Below are positions 1 to 8,296 of a stretch of 37,720 nucleotides of DNA, piece by piece. The notes under the pieces were generated by a model that was not told the DNA's origin, searched no databases, and was given only the letters and a program-made list of their open reading frames with translations. The stretch comes from Phycisphaerales bacterium. Its GTDB lineage: Bacteria > Planctomycetota > Phycisphaerae > Tepidisphaerales > Tepidisphaeraceae. The position numbers were made by a program, and so were the translations under genes. The stretch lies in NCBI GenBank assembly GCA_028291615.1, contig JAQGHM010000084.1:1-37720 (forward strand), written 5' to 3'. Within the stretch, counting starts at the first letter, position 1, and each line of letters begins with the position of its first letter.

Positions 1-246
1 TGGCACCGTTCGTCTTGGTTCTTCTCGCCTCCTCATTTGTCGCGGCCTGCTTCCGCATGCAATGGGGCGCATCTGAGAGCACTGGTAATTGGGAGAGCTT
101 CAAAACTCCTGCGAGAATTCCCTCACACGCTCCTGTGCGTGGCCGGAATGGCTTGACGCCATCCTCTTATCTCTGGAACTGAATCATTCCCCCTTTGGTT
201 TCGTCGCCCTGACCCGCTATGCTTAGGCGTGGGAGCGATGTGAACC

Positions 247-903
247 ATGTCTACGATTCGAATCATTCTAGCCGATGACCATGACGTGATTCGCGCTGGT
301 TTACGCGGCGTTTTGGCGCGAATGCCGAACGTGGAAATTGTGGGGGAAGCTGAGAACGGGCGGGATGCCGTCGAACTGGCGCGGACGCTGGTTCCCAACC
401 TAATCTTAATGGACATCGCGATGCCCGATCTCAATGGGCTTGAGGCTACGCGCCAGGTCGTGGCGATGGACATCGGGGTGAAGGTGCTGATCCTGTCGAT
501 GCATTCGAGCCGACAGTTTGTCAGCGAAGTTCTCAAGGCGGGGGCGTCGGGATACGTTTTGAAGAACACGGCATCCAAAGAAGTGGGTCTGGCGGTCAAC
601 GCGATCGCGGGGGGGAAGATTTACCTCAGCCCAGCTATCGCGGAGGTGGTGGTCGAGGATTACGTGCGTCATGTCCCTGGCGCGGGGCAAGCCGCCTTTA
701 CCAATCTTAGCGCTCGCGAGCGCGAGGTGCTGCAACTCCTGGCGGAGGGGAAGACCAGTAAAGAGATTGCGGGCTCGCTGCACCTGAGCCCCAAGACGGT
801 CGAATCCCATCGGGCGCAGATTATGGACAAGCTTGGCCTGCGCACGGTCGCCGAGTTGACGAAGTTTGCGATCCGCGAAGGACTGACGTCGTTAGAGGGG
901 TAA
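247..903 (+). CDS. NarL/FixJ-type LuxR response regulator
   Basis: A 218-residue two-domain response regulator. The receiver domain (about residues 4-120) has the acidic pair D10/D11, the phospho-acceptor D56 in LILMDIAMP, S84 in place of the conserved Thr/Ser, and K106 in YVLKNTA, so it should be phosphorylatable. The C-terminal LuxR/GerE helix-turn-helix (about 153-215) is canonical: LSAREREVLQLLAEGKTSKEI, then the recognition helix SPKTVESHR. It is expected to dimerise on phosphorylation and bind DNA. The ATG is preceded by GGGAG about 11 nt upstream. No histidine kinase lies in the window, so it is an orphan here and its signal and regulon cannot be inferred. The next gene is a divergent paralogue. 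Confidence 0.95.
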   Translation: MSTIRIILADDHDVIRAGLRGVLARMPNVEIVGEAENGRDAVELARTLVPNLILMDIAMPDLNGLEATRQVVAMDIGVKVLILSMHSSRQFVSEVLKAGASGYVLKNTASKEVGLAVNAIAGGKIYLSPAIAEVVVEDYVRHVPGAGQAAFTNLSAREREVLQLLAEGKTSKEIAGSLHLSPKTVESHRAQIMDKLGLRTVAELTKFAIREGLTSLEG

Positions 904-992
904 GGGGCGGGGCAAGCATTCAGGATTGTTCTGCATTTAGATCCGTAGTTTCACGGGTTTCGAGGGGCAGACTGATCGATTAAGTTTTGGGG

Positions 993-1664
993 ATGGCGGT
1001 GAGGATTCTTGTGGTGGATGACAGCGCGGCCGTGCGCGGCGGCTACCGCAGCGTGCTGGACAGGACGCCCGGCCATGAAATCGTCGGCGAGGCGGAGGAT
1101 GGGGACGAGGTAGTGACGCTGGTCGAGCGGCTAAGGCCCGACCTTGTGCTGATGGACGTGGAGATGCGCCGGGTAGGGGGGCTCAGAGCTACGCGGCTCT
1201 TGACCGAATCATCAGGCGCGCATCTGAGGGTGCTGATGTCGTCATTGCACGGGGACGATCATTTAGTCGCTGAAGCCCTGCGCGCGGGCGCTCGGGGTTA
1301 TTTGCTTAAGTCCGCAGCGGTAGCAGAGTTAATTCCTGCCATTGGCGCGGTGATGAAGGGGCAATTCTATCTCAGTCGCGCGATTGGGTTATTGCATCGC
1401 GGCGCGAGGGCTTTCCATGCCCCTCGCGCGGCGGTGGAACTGATGCGTCGCCTGACGCCGCTGGAGGGCCGGCTGGTGCGCTTGATCGGGGGCGGGCGAA
1501 GCGATCAGGAAACGTCGATGGAACTGGGGCTATCGGCGGTTTCATTCACTTCCTTGATGAGCCGAGTGATGGCGCAACTCGCCTTGGAAACGCGGGAAGA
1601 GTTCGCGATGATCGCCGAGCCACTTTCGGCGATGCAGGGGATTAGCGAGGCGCAAGAGATTTGA
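993..1664 (+). CDS. Response regulator with degenerate LuxR-type output domain
   Basis: A 223-residue paralogue of the upstream regulator. The receiver is intact: ILVVDD with D9/D10, phospho-acceptor D55 in LVLMDVEM, and the Lys in GYLLKSA. The usual Pro after the acceptor (MDxxMP) is replaced by Arg. The C-terminal domain aligns with LuxR HTHs but is eroded. The REREVL helix is LEGRLVRL, and the recognition helix normally like SPKTVESHR reads SAVSFTSLM, losing the polar DNA-contacting residues. DNA binding may therefore be lost or altered, and it could work by receiver-receiver interaction. ATG at 993 is preferred; an in-frame TTG at 987 would add two residues. It lies 89 bp downstream of the first regulator and may be co-transcribed. 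Confidence 0.88.
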   Translation: MAVRILVVDDSAAVRGGYRSVLDRTPGHEIVGEAEDGDEVVTLVERLRPDLVLMDVEMRRVGGLRATRLLTESSGAHLRVLMSSLHGDDHLVAEALRAGARGYLLKSAAVAELIPAIGAVMKGQFYLSRAIGLLHRGARAFHAPRAAVELMRRLTPLEGRLVRLIGGGRSDQETSMELGLSAVSFTSLMSRVMAQLALETREEFAMIAEPLSAMQGISEAQEI

Positions 1665-1711
1665 TCGGCAGCGTCGGGGGGGGGTACACGATGCTGTCCG
1701 TGACGCGCGCA

Positions 1712-1736
1712 GACGTTAACAATAAGCATGGGGATC
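1712..1736. repeat. Left copy of imperfect ~24-bp direct repeat flanking the toxin-antitoxin block
   Basis: This segment and 4749-4772 match at all but three aligned positions, with one single-base gap. Both begin GACG(T/C)TAACAA and end CATGGG(G)ATC. Both are non-coding and lie just outside the hipAB and PIN modules. The similarity is seen directly. Its role as an attachment-site or transposition scar is inference, and a widespread intergenic repeat is equally possible. Confidence 0.4.
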
Positions 1737-1799
1737 GGCCACGCCGCTAGCGTGGATCGCAGTATTTCTGGCATGACCGCCGCGAGAAAAGAAGCCAAA

Positions 1800-3017
1800 T
1801 CAGATCGCCTGAAGCTGCGAGGCAACAGCACGCGCCGTCTTTTTCGTGCAGCCTGCGTCGTCGGCCAAGCGCCTCCACTTCCCAATCGCGGCGTTCACTT
1901 CTTCAATGATGGCAGTCGCGTCCTTTGGCTTGACATCAAACAGATTCGCCAATTTCAACACATGCTGGCGAGTTGGCGCGCGGCCTTCGCCGAGGAGGGT
2001 CATCGTGTGCTCGCCGCCAGGGCCGGCGGCGAAGCCGAGGTCGTAGGCCGGTGAGAGCGACCATTCGCCGGCTTCGTTCATCATGAATGTGAAGTTCTTC
2101 GCGTGGTCATCACGATTGTGCGCGGCGATGTTGAACACCATGCGCCGAAAGACACGCAGGATATTCTCGTGATTCCGCGTCAGCGCGCTGGTGACCTTCA
2201 TCAGGTCGGCGTAGTCGGTCGAGGGAATTCGGAAATTGGCGTGGATCAGATTGCCGAAGGTGTGGACATGCACGCGCTTGTTTCTCGGCCCACGGTCAAA
2301 CCGCGCGACGCCGAAGTAGGTTTGATTCCTCCCGGCGCGGAAGAGTCGCGTCGCGGGCATGTCGATGCCCGCTGCGCGGGCCATCGCGGCATACGCAAAT
2401 TCCATCGGCCCGGCGTCACGTGCCTCCGCTTTGGCGGAAAACTTGACGATCCAATGCTCGAATCCATCGGGCAGATCGTTTTCGCCGGAGATGATCTTAT
2501 TGCCATGGACCCCGATGAGCACCTTGGGTCTTGCTCCACCTGGCGACCCGCCGGCTCGCACCAACTCGGGCAGAACTTCGACGGCTTCGCCGCCGTAAAC
2601 TCGCTCGGCGTTCTTTCCCACCTTGTGGAGATCAATCAATCGATCATCGTGTTCCACATCGACTGATGGGTGATATGTCAGCGCACCCATGGTCCGCGTG
2701 CCCAAGTACGACAAGCGCTCCAGGGGCGATACCGTCGCAGGATCGACTCCGCGGCGGCGGAACATGCGATCCATCAGCAGCAAACCCCACCCGTCCGGCA
2801 GCGAGTCGTCAATCAGTCCCGGCAACGGCCCAAATGATCGATCCACGTGCTCGATCAGCCCCGGTCGCAGCGGCCATTTGAATGGAGAGAGTCGCAGCCC
2901 GCGGTTCATGAAGGCGGCGTCGTATTCAAAGTAGATGCGTCGATCGACCTCGGCCAACTGGCCTACGACGATCGAATTGTCCGGCGACAAGTGGAGTCGA
3001 ACGGTCAATTTTCTCAC
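1800..3017 (-). CDS. hipA: HipA-like serine/threonine kinase toxin
   Basis: A 405-residue HipA-family protein. The N-terminal HipA-coupling domain covers about residues 5-110. The kinase-like C-terminal domain has a Ser/Gly loop AGGSPGGARPK (155-165) that corresponds to the autophosphorylation/ATP loop. The HipA catalytic signature NRDDHAKNF is at 301-309, and the metal-binding SPAYDLGF at 323-330. Family knowledge: HipA toxins phosphorylate aminoacyl-tRNA synthetases (GltX in E. coli), halting translation and promoting persistence; the target here is unknown. The start codon overlaps the hipB-like stop by 4 nt (ATGA), the usual antitoxin-first order. Length and motifs look intact, so it is probably active. 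Calling it a HipA-family kinase is secure; equivalence to E. coli HipA is not implied. Confidence 0.93.
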   Translation of the reverse strand: MRKLTVRLHLSPDNSIVVGQLAEVDRRIYFEYDAAFMNRGLRLSPFKWPLRPGLIEHVDRSFGPLPGLIDDSLPDGWGLLLMDRMFRRRGVDPATVSPLERLSYLGTRTMGALTYHPSVDVEHDDRLIDLHKVGKNAERVYGGEAVEVLPELVRAGGSPGGARPKVLIGVHGNKIISGENDLPDGFEHWIVKFSAKAEARDAGPMEFAYAAMARAAGIDMPATRLFRAGRNQTYFGVARFDRGPRNKRVHVHTFGNLIHANFRIPSTDYADLMKVTSALTRNHENILRVFRRMVFNIAAHNRDDHAKNFTFMMNEAGEWSLSPAYDLGFAAGPGGEHTMTLLGEGRAPTRQHVLKLANLFDVKPKDATAIIEEVNAAIGKWRRLADDAGCTKKTARAVASQLQAI

Positions 3018-3334
3018 CGCGACCCTCGCTTTCGCGCCGGCCGGGTGACGCGAGATTCCAACTCCGCCATCGTCGCCGCCACCGGTGGTTTGAGGATTGC
3101 GTCAAACTCATCGAGCCGGCCCAGCGCGTGGCAGATGCGCATGAGATACTTCAGCGCGATCTCTCCCTTCTGCTCGAACTTGCGCAGCGTCGCCAGCGTC
3201 ACGCCGGCGCGGGTGGCAAGTGTCGTCTGCTTCAGCCCCAGCCCGACCCGCGCATTGCGGACCCGATCCGCCAGCATCCGCTGCGTCTCGGAGGGGGTCA
3301 TCCACTGGATGGTGTCGTTAATTGGGATTTCCAT
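3014..3334 (-). CDS. hipB: HipB-like XRE-family antitoxin
   Basis: A 106-residue protein with an XRE/Cro HTH at about residues 18-75: VRNARVGLGLKQTTLATRAG, then VTLATLRKFEQKGEIALKYL. It is the expected DNA-binding antitoxin of the HipA downstream, with which it overlaps by 4 nt. Such antitoxins neutralise the kinase and autorepress the operon. The C-terminal tail is basic (RPARKRGSR). The ATG at 3334 follows an extended -10-like TGATACAAT closely, so the transcript would have almost no leader. An internal ATG at 3301 is possible but has no better ribosome site. Confidence 0.9.
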   Translation of the reverse strand: MEIPINDTIQWMTPSETQRMLADRVRNARVGLGLKQTTLATRAGVTLATLRKFEQKGEIALKYLMRICHALGRLDEFDAILKPPVAATMAELESRVTRPARKRGSR

Positions 3335-3340
3335 ATATAA

Positions 3341-3357
3341 GTATCGTTATTGTATCA
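3341..3357 (-). promoter_or_regulatory. Putative extended -10 promoter and GTATC repeats upstream of hipB
   Basis: On the minus strand TGATACAAT (3349-3357) matches an extended -10 element (TGn plus TACAAT, 5 of 6 to TATAAT), about 15 nt before the hipB-like ATG. On the plus strand GTATC occurs twice at an 11-bp spacing (3341-3345, 3352-3356), one helical turn, as expected for an autoregulatory operator. No good -35 was found. The sequence match is direct; the function is inference. Confidence 0.35.
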
Positions 3358-3918
3358 CCAATGCTTTATAATGACGACAAATATCACGATTCTGTCACTC
3401 TGCCATATGTAATGCGTTTAGCAAAGACCGCGTGCTTGGCCTAATTCGCGGTTTCAGTGAAATGATCGCCAACGCGGCATCCGGATCTGCTGGTCGAGGT
3501 GCTGGACCTGCACACGTTCTACGGGCTTTTCAAGGGACATCGAGAGCACAGGACAAGCAGGCGCAGAAATAACGGCATTGCTCTGCTCTCGGACCGGCAT
3601 CCAGCCCGCCTGCACCGCCTTGCCTGCAACGGAGCAACGGCCAACGTTGGCGGCACTGCGGCGCGCGAATAATGTGGTGACAAGCGCTCTGAGCACGATC
3701 CCCATCGCGGACCCCGGGGCCAATTCGAGCGATTGCAAATGAGCGTAGCCTCAACCAACAGTTCGAAGACCCTCACTGATACCCACCCCACCAGAGTGAT
3801 GATTGTAAGCAACAATCGCGAGCGGGTGCGACGTGATCGATGGAAGCAGGTCGAGGGATTTTGTCCAAGTCATCGAGTGGTTGATCTCGACGAGGGTCGT
3901 GGGGAACGCTGCGAAAAG
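3358..3918. other. Gene-poor spacer between the two toxin-antitoxin modules
   Basis: About 560 bp with no ORF I can defend. The part next to hipB (to about 3425) is AT-rich with several TATA-like stretches and probably carries regulatory sequence. The rest has only short overlapping reading frames of arginine/alanine-rich composition and no recognisable domain. It may be the remains of a decayed gene. Confidence 0.5.
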
Positions 3919-4341
3919 TCAGAGACCGGTCCAGTTCTCGGTGGGGATGTCCGGCAATGCGCCAAAATCCTGGTCCGATGTCGCCACCGTCAGCGTCATT
4001 TGCCGGGCCAACGCGGCGAGCATCATGTCCACCTGGGAGAGCACGCGGCCACGGCGCTTCAGATCGTGGTGGATCACGCCGTAGAGCCTGGCTGTCGTTG
4101 GGTCGATCGGCCAGATACGGATCTGGCGGAGCAATCGTTCGAGGTTGAGGCGGTACACGTCGGGCTTGCTGACCTGCTGGATGCCGGCTTCGATCTCGCA
4201 GAGGACCGGGACGCAGGTGCCCACCTTGATGCCCCGTTGTCGCAGATCGGTGATTCGCCGGCGTACGGATGAAGTTGTCGTAACGGCGCGGGAGCGGTGA
4301 TTGGTGTCGATAAGGTAGCCTGCGGTCACTTCAGTCCCCAT
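3919..4341 (-). CDS. VapC-like PIN-domain ribonuclease toxin
   Basis: A 140-residue PIN-domain protein. Visible acidic active-site residues are the first Asp in YLIDTNH, the Glu in PVLCEIEAGIQ, the Asp in SQVDMMLAALA and the last Asp in ATSDQDFG, the usual four-acid Mg-dependent RNase set. It is closest in style to VapC/FitB toxins, which cleave tRNA or rRNA. Its 5' end overlaps the antitoxin gene. The ATG at 4341 gives a 16-nt overlap; a GTG at 4329 (overlap GTGA, protein starting MTAGYLIDTNH) would put the LIDTN motif at the more usual distance from the N-terminus and may be the real start. The four acidic positions look intact. Confidence 0.88.
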   Translation of the reverse strand: MGTEVTAGYLIDTNHRSRAVTTTSSVRRRITDLRQRGIKVGTCVPVLCEIEAGIQQVSKPDVYRLNLERLLRQIRIWPIDPTTARLYGVIHHDLKRRGRVLSQVDMMLAALARQMTLTVATSDQDFGALPDIPTENWTGL

Positions 4342-4586
4342 TGCTTGCGAACGGCATCTTTGCTGTCCCGTTCGATCTCGTCGAGCGCCTTCAGAAAACG
4401 CTCATGCTCCTCGGCTGGTATCTGGGCGGTGGCGGCGTCAATCTCCTGCGCCCACTGGCTGATCTCGGCGTCGGCGTCGTCGGCCTTCGGTTCCTCGACG
4501 ACCAGTTCCTGCCCCTCGGCCCAATCGGGCGGCAGGGGTTCGACGGGTTGGATGACGCCGTGACGCAGGACCGCTTTGATGGTCAT
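4326..4586 (-). CDS. Small antitoxin partner of the PIN toxin (DUF104/AF2212-like)
   Basis: An 86-residue acidic protein. It begins MTIKAVLRHGVIQPVEPLPPDWAEG, a short N-terminal beta-rich segment typical of AF2212-like (DUF104) antitoxins, where residues 1-30 resemble a GxIxPxxPLxLxEG pattern. The C-terminal half is helical and acidic and would wrap the PIN toxin. A good AGGAG lies about 10 nt before the ATG at 4586; an upstream in-frame ATG at 4610 lacks such a site. Position directly upstream of and overlapping the PIN gene supports the pairing. The family assignment is by pattern and moderately sure. Confidence 0.8.
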   Translation of the reverse strand: MTIKAVLRHGVIQPVEPLPPDWAEGQELVVEEPKADDADAEISQWAQEIDAATAQIPAEEHERFLKALDEIERDSKDAVRKQWGLK

Positions 4587-4605
4587 ATCATCAGCTCCTG
4601 TGCAG

Positions 4606-4633
4606 AGCATAGGATCATAACCGGTTGGGGCAA
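4606..4633 (-). promoter_or_regulatory. Possible sigma-70-like promoter of the antitoxin-PIN operon
   Basis: On the minus strand TTGCCC (4628-4633) and TATGCT (4606-4611) are separated by 16 bp and lie 20-47 nt upstream of the antitoxin ATG. Each hexamer matches the consensus at four positions, so this is only a candidate. Confidence 0.3.
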
Positions 4634-4748
4634 TTCCCGGAGCGATTGGGCCTATCTATGAAAGCACGCCACTGGTCGTTTCGCGGCAGCAGAAGGAACT
4701 CCGCTGACCAACAAGCGATGAAAGTCTGAATCAAAGTCAAATCGTGCG

Positions 4749-4772
4749 GACGCTAACAACAACCATGGGATC
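4749..4772. repeat. Right copy of imperfect ~24-bp direct repeat flanking the toxin-antitoxin block
   Basis: Partner of 1712-1736, in the same orientation. It lies about 50 bp before the PSCyt1 gene. Together the two copies enclose exactly the hipAB and antitoxin/PIN genes. Confidence 0.4.
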
Positions 4773-4823
4773 AATGGGTAATAACGCGAGGGGCGCGGCG
4801 CGCCAGGGCTTGGAGACCCATTG

Positions 4824-6920
4824 ATGCCGGGAGCATTTACAGACTCGTTCAACCTTTGCCGGGTGGTTGCGGCTCGGTGCGCGCGCGTTGCAGTTTTCGC
4901 TGGAGTCTTGTTCGGCGTCGATTCCGGCGTGGTTGCAGCGGACCGGTCGCCGGCGACCACTCAAGCTGCGTCGAATCCCGCCGAACCGATGTGGGTCAAT
5001 CACATCGAACCGATTCTCAGCAAGCATTGTTTCAAATGCCACGCCGGCGAAAAGCAAAAGGGGGGGCTCGATCTGCGCCACCCGCAATCCATTTTTGCGG
5101 GCGGGACTGATGGATCGGTGGTCATTCCGGGCCGGCCGGGGGAAAGCCCGCTCTATCAGCGGCTTCAGCCCGGCACCGACGAGCACATGCCGCCGGATAA
5201 GGAAGCGCAACTCAGCGTCGAGGAAATCTCCTTCGTGCGGGAGTGGATCGCGATGCTCCCGACGCCAAGCGATCATCCGGCGATCATCGGCGGGGGTAAC
5301 GTGTTTGATCAAGCAGCGCCATCGCTGATGGAGATGGCGAGCCGCGTCAAATGGCAGCCGCCAGTTGGTGTTGAAGGCTCCGACGCAATCGACCACCTGA
5401 TCCAGAGCCGCTGGCGGGAGCAGCACGTTTCGGGCAACGGCGCGTGTGACGACCAGACGTTCGTCCGCAGGATCTACCTCGATCTGGCCGGGCGAATTCC
5501 GACGCGCGATGAAGCCGATTCGTTCGTTAAGTCCCCCGAGTCGCAAAAGCGGCCGGTCCTGGTCGATCGGCTTTTGGCGGGCAGTGAGTACCCGCGGCAC
5601 ATGGCTGAGGTGCTGGATGTGGTGTTGATGGAGCGCAAAGGCAAGGTGGCCGAGGCGAACCGCAAGTCGCATCGATGGATGGAGTATCTGCAATCTTCGC
5701 TCGCGGCCAATCGGGCGTGGAACGAGATCGTCGCTGACTTCATTACCGCGCGGTCGAAGTCGCCCGAGCAGGCGGGCGCTGCGTGGTTTCTTTACGAGCG
5801 GAAGAACAACCATCAGGCGATGGCCGAGGCGGTCGCGCCGGTGGCGTTTGGGGTATCCGTCGCGTGCGCCCAGTGCCACAACCATCCGCTCGCCCATGAG
5901 ATCAAGCAGCAGCAATACTGGGGGTTGGTGGCTGCGTTCAATCGATCGGCCAACGTCGAGGGCAGCACCGTTGCGGCATTGACCGAATCGGCGATCGGCG
6001 GATTTGTCTTCTTCACGAACCTCAAAAAGGAAACTCAACCCGCGGTCCTGACGTTTCCAAACGATCAGACAATCGCTGAAAAACGCCCCGCAGATGGCGG
6101 GAAGGAAAAAGATTCGGACGCGAACTACCTCGTGGCGCCGTTGAAGGATGGCAAGGGCCGTCCCCAGAAAGCCGCCGTTCCCAAGTTCTCCCGGCGTGCG
6201 GCGCTTGCGGATGCGGTCACGCATGACAATCCGCTTCTGGCGCGGGCATTCGTGAATCGCACGTGGGCGATGCTGCTCGGCCGGGGCTTGGTCAACCCGG
6301 TTGATCAGATGGATTCGCGCCACCCGCCGAGTCATCCCGAACTGCTCGCGTGGCTCGCCAGTGACTTTGAAAAGAGCGGCTACGACATCAAGCGCCTGAT
6401 CCGGACGATTGTCCTCAGCCGCACGTATCAGCTCGATTCGCAATGGCGGGGCGCAACACCGCCGCCGCCCGAACTCTTTGCGCGCGGGCTGGAGAAGCCA
6501 TTATCTGCGGAGGTGCTCTACCGATCGCTGCTGGTCGCCACGGGCCGCGATACCAAAAACGACGCAGAGATCGCCGACACCGAGGCCTTGCGCCAGGCGT
6601 TGATCGTCGCCTTTCCGTCGCTCTTCGAAGTGGAATACAACGCCACGCTCCAACAGACGATGTTCCTGACCAACAACCCGCTGTTCGATGCTATGCTGCA
6701 ACCGCGCGGGGAAAACCTGGCTGCTCGACTTGTGCAACTTCCCACCAGTGCCCAGCGAGCCGAAACCGCCTTTGTCGAAATCCTCGGTCGCTTGCCCGAC
6801 GACGCCGAGCGGGCCCGCGCGACCGCGTATCTCGATGGTCGATCCGAGCGTCCCGAAGCCGGCGTGCGGCAACTGACGTGGGCCTTGTTGACCAGCGCCG
6901 AGTTTCTCTTGAACCACTAG
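4824..6920 (+). CDS. PSCyt1-DUF1549-DUF1553 planctomycete cytochrome-like protein
   Basis: A 698-residue exported protein. A hydrophobic signal-like segment (about residues 11-38) ends near VVAAD. A planctomycete cytochrome-c domain (PSCyt1, about 55-145) follows, with one haem motif CFKCH (69-73) and a distal Met in TDEHMPPD as likely axial ligand. DUF1549 (about 165-370, with QCHNHPLA) and DUF1553 (about 430-690, with FVNRTWAMLLGRGLVNPVDQMD) complete the standard architecture. Such proteins are numerous in planctomycetes and are nearly always paired with a DUF1501 gene, as here (9 bp downstream). A role in periplasmic electron transfer or carbohydrate metabolism has been suggested but is unproven. 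ATG at 4824 is preferred over the adjacent TTG at 4821. Confidence 0.95.
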   Translation: MPGAFTDSFNLCRVVAARCARVAVFAGVLFGVDSGVVAADRSPATTQAASNPAEPMWVNHIEPILSKHCFKCHAGEKQKGGLDLRHPQSIFAGGTDGSVVIPGRPGESPLYQRLQPGTDEHMPPDKEAQLSVEEISFVREWIAMLPTPSDHPAIIGGGNVFDQAAPSLMEMASRVKWQPPVGVEGSDAIDHLIQSRWREQHVSGNGACDDQTFVRRIYLDLAGRIPTRDEADSFVKSPESQKRPVLVDRLLAGSEYPRHMAEVLDVVLMERKGKVAEANRKSHRWMEYLQSSLAANRAWNEIVADFITARSKSPEQAGAAWFLYERKNNHQAMAEAVAPVAFGVSVACAQCHNHPLAHEIKQQQYWGLVAAFNRSANVEGSTVAALTESAIGGFVFFTNLKKETQPAVLTFPNDQTIAEKRPADGGKEKDSDANYLVAPLKDGKGRPQKAAVPKFSRRAALADAVTHDNPLLARAFVNRTWAMLLGRGLVNPVDQMDSRHPPSHPELLAWLASDFEKSGYDIKRLIRTIVLSRTYQLDSQWRGATPPPPELFARGLEKPLSAEVLYRSLLVATGRDTKNDAEIADTEALRQALIVAFPSLFEVEYNATLQQTMFLTNNPLFDAMLQPRGENLAARLVQLPTSAQRAETAFVEILGRLPDDAERARATAYLDGRSERPEAGVRQLTWALLTSAEFLLNH

Positions 6921-6929
6921 GGTCTGACT

Positions 6930-8270
6930 GTGAAACAAAAGGATCGTTCCAAGCTCGCTGCCGGAGACTGTCCCACTCCGGAACATACGCTGCACCGGCG
7001 CATGTTCCTCAAGGGACTCGCCAGCGGCGCCGGCGCGATTTCGCTGGGGAGCTTCGCCGGCCTGTTCTCGATGCCCGCCTTCGCCGAACAAGCCAAAAAG
7101 GAGCAGAAACATTGCATCCTCCTCTGGCTGTGCGGCGCGCCCAGCCAGTTCGAAACCTGGGACCCCAAGCCGGGCACGCTCGGCGGCGGACCGTTCCGCG
7201 CCATCCCCACCAAAGTCCCCGGCATTCAAGTCAGCTCGCTAATGCCCAGGTGCGCCTCGATCATGGACAAGCTCGCGGTCGTGCGGTCGATGTCCACCAA
7301 GCCCAGCGAGCATTTCCAGGGGATCAACCTCCTTAATCGCGGCGCTGAACCGCGGCAACCCTTCGTCCGTCCGGTTCTCGGATCTGTTTTGGCCCAGCAG
7401 CTCGGGCACCTCGATAGCGCGATTCCTAATTTCATCCTGTTGGACCCGTGCCCCGAAGGAAACGAGTTTCGGGAATTCAAGGCGGGCAACATGGCTGGGT
7501 GGCTCGGCGCGCAATACGGCCCGGTCCGTGCGGGCGGAAGCTACGGCATCCCGGACATCCAGCGTCTGGCCGACATGACCGTTACCGATCAGGCGGATCG
7601 CGAGGCGCTTCGTCAGTTCCTGGTGAAGAAGTATGAGAACGACCACAAGAGCGCGGCCGCGGGCTCGCAGAACGCAGCGTTCGAACGGGTGAAGGGTCTG
7701 ATGAGCTGCGCGTCGCTCTTCGACATCAACCGTCTGCCTGAAGCGGATCGCAACAAGTACGGCCCCGGCACCTTCGGCACCCACGCCCTGCTTGCTCGCA
7801 ACCTGGTGGAAAACGGCGCGCCATTCGTCATGGTGGCCAATGGCATGCCGTGGGATTGCCACATTTTGAATCACGAGACGCACCAGATGCTCGTGCCGGA
7901 ATTGGATCGCGTCATCTATCACCTCGTCACGGACCTGGAAGAGCGCGGACTGCTCGACAAGACGCTGGTGATCGCGATGGGCGAATTCGGACGAAGCCCG
8001 TGGATGAACGCCAGCCACGGCCGCGAGCATTATCCCACGGCTTGGAGCCTGGCGATGGCGGGGTGCGGACTCAAGCGCGGCGTCGTGGTCGGCGCGACCG
8101 ACCCGCAGGGGTACGAACCGATCGAAAAGCCGTTCAATGAGAAGAACCTCTTCGCGACGATCTTCAAAGCGCTCGGCATCGATCCCTATGCGGAATATGA
8201 CCTGCCGCACCTTCCGACGTTCCACCGCGTGGAAGACAATGCGCCCGTGATCAACGAAATCCTGGCATGA
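6930..8270 (+). CDS. DUF1501 family protein, Tat-exported
   Basis: A 446-residue protein starting at GTG. A twin-arginine-type signal, HRRMFLKGLASG (residues 22-33) followed by a hydrophobic stretch ending MPAFAEQ, predicts folded export. The rest is DUF1501, an alkaline-phosphatase/sulfatase-like fold. Typical segments are LLWLCGAPSQFETWDPKPG near the N-terminus and MGEFGRSPWMNASHGREHYP with the paired Asp/His metal-site-like residues in the C-terminal third. The enzymatic activity of the family is not established. It lies 9 bp after the PSCyt1 gene and 26 bp before the WD40 gene, forming the standard planctomycete trio, so the three are probably one transcript. Confidence 0.95.
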   Translation: MKQKDRSKLAAGDCPTPEHTLHRRMFLKGLASGAGAISLGSFAGLFSMPAFAEQAKKEQKHCILLWLCGAPSQFETWDPKPGTLGGGPFRAIPTKVPGIQVSSLMPRCASIMDKLAVVRSMSTKPSEHFQGINLLNRGAEPRQPFVRPVLGSVLAQQLGHLDSAIPNFILLDPCPEGNEFREFKAGNMAGWLGAQYGPVRAGGSYGIPDIQRLADMTVTDQADREALRQFLVKKYENDHKSAAAGSQNAAFERVKGLMSCASLFDINRLPEADRNKYGPGTFGTHALLARNLVENGAPFVMVANGMPWDCHILNHETHQMLVPELDRVIYHLVTDLEERGLLDKTLVIAMGEFGRSPWMNASHGREHYPTAWSLAMAGCGLKRGVVVGATDPQGYEPIEKPFNEKNLFATIFKALGIDPYAEYDLPHLPTFHRVEDNAPVINEILA

Positions 8271-8296
8271 CGAGTTGAGAAAGCGAGAACCGCGCC

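Noticed and set aside
3..182. Open frame at the left edge starting with a hydrophobic stretch (APFVLVLLASSFVAAC)
   Set aside because: Only 59 codons, incomplete at the window edge, and no recognisable domain; it could be the end of a membrane protein but cannot be supported.
3476..3672. Plus-strand frame with LVEVLDLHTFYGLFKG, resembling the start of an ABC transporter ATPase (LLEVxDLHTYYG)
   Set aside because: Similarity covers about a dozen residues, no Walker A follows, and the frame becomes Arg-rich and stops.
4737..6443. 568-codon minus-strand ORF opposite the PSCyt1 gene
   Set aside because: Arg/His-rich shadow; the plus strand has CxxCH, DUF1549 and DUF1553 signatures.
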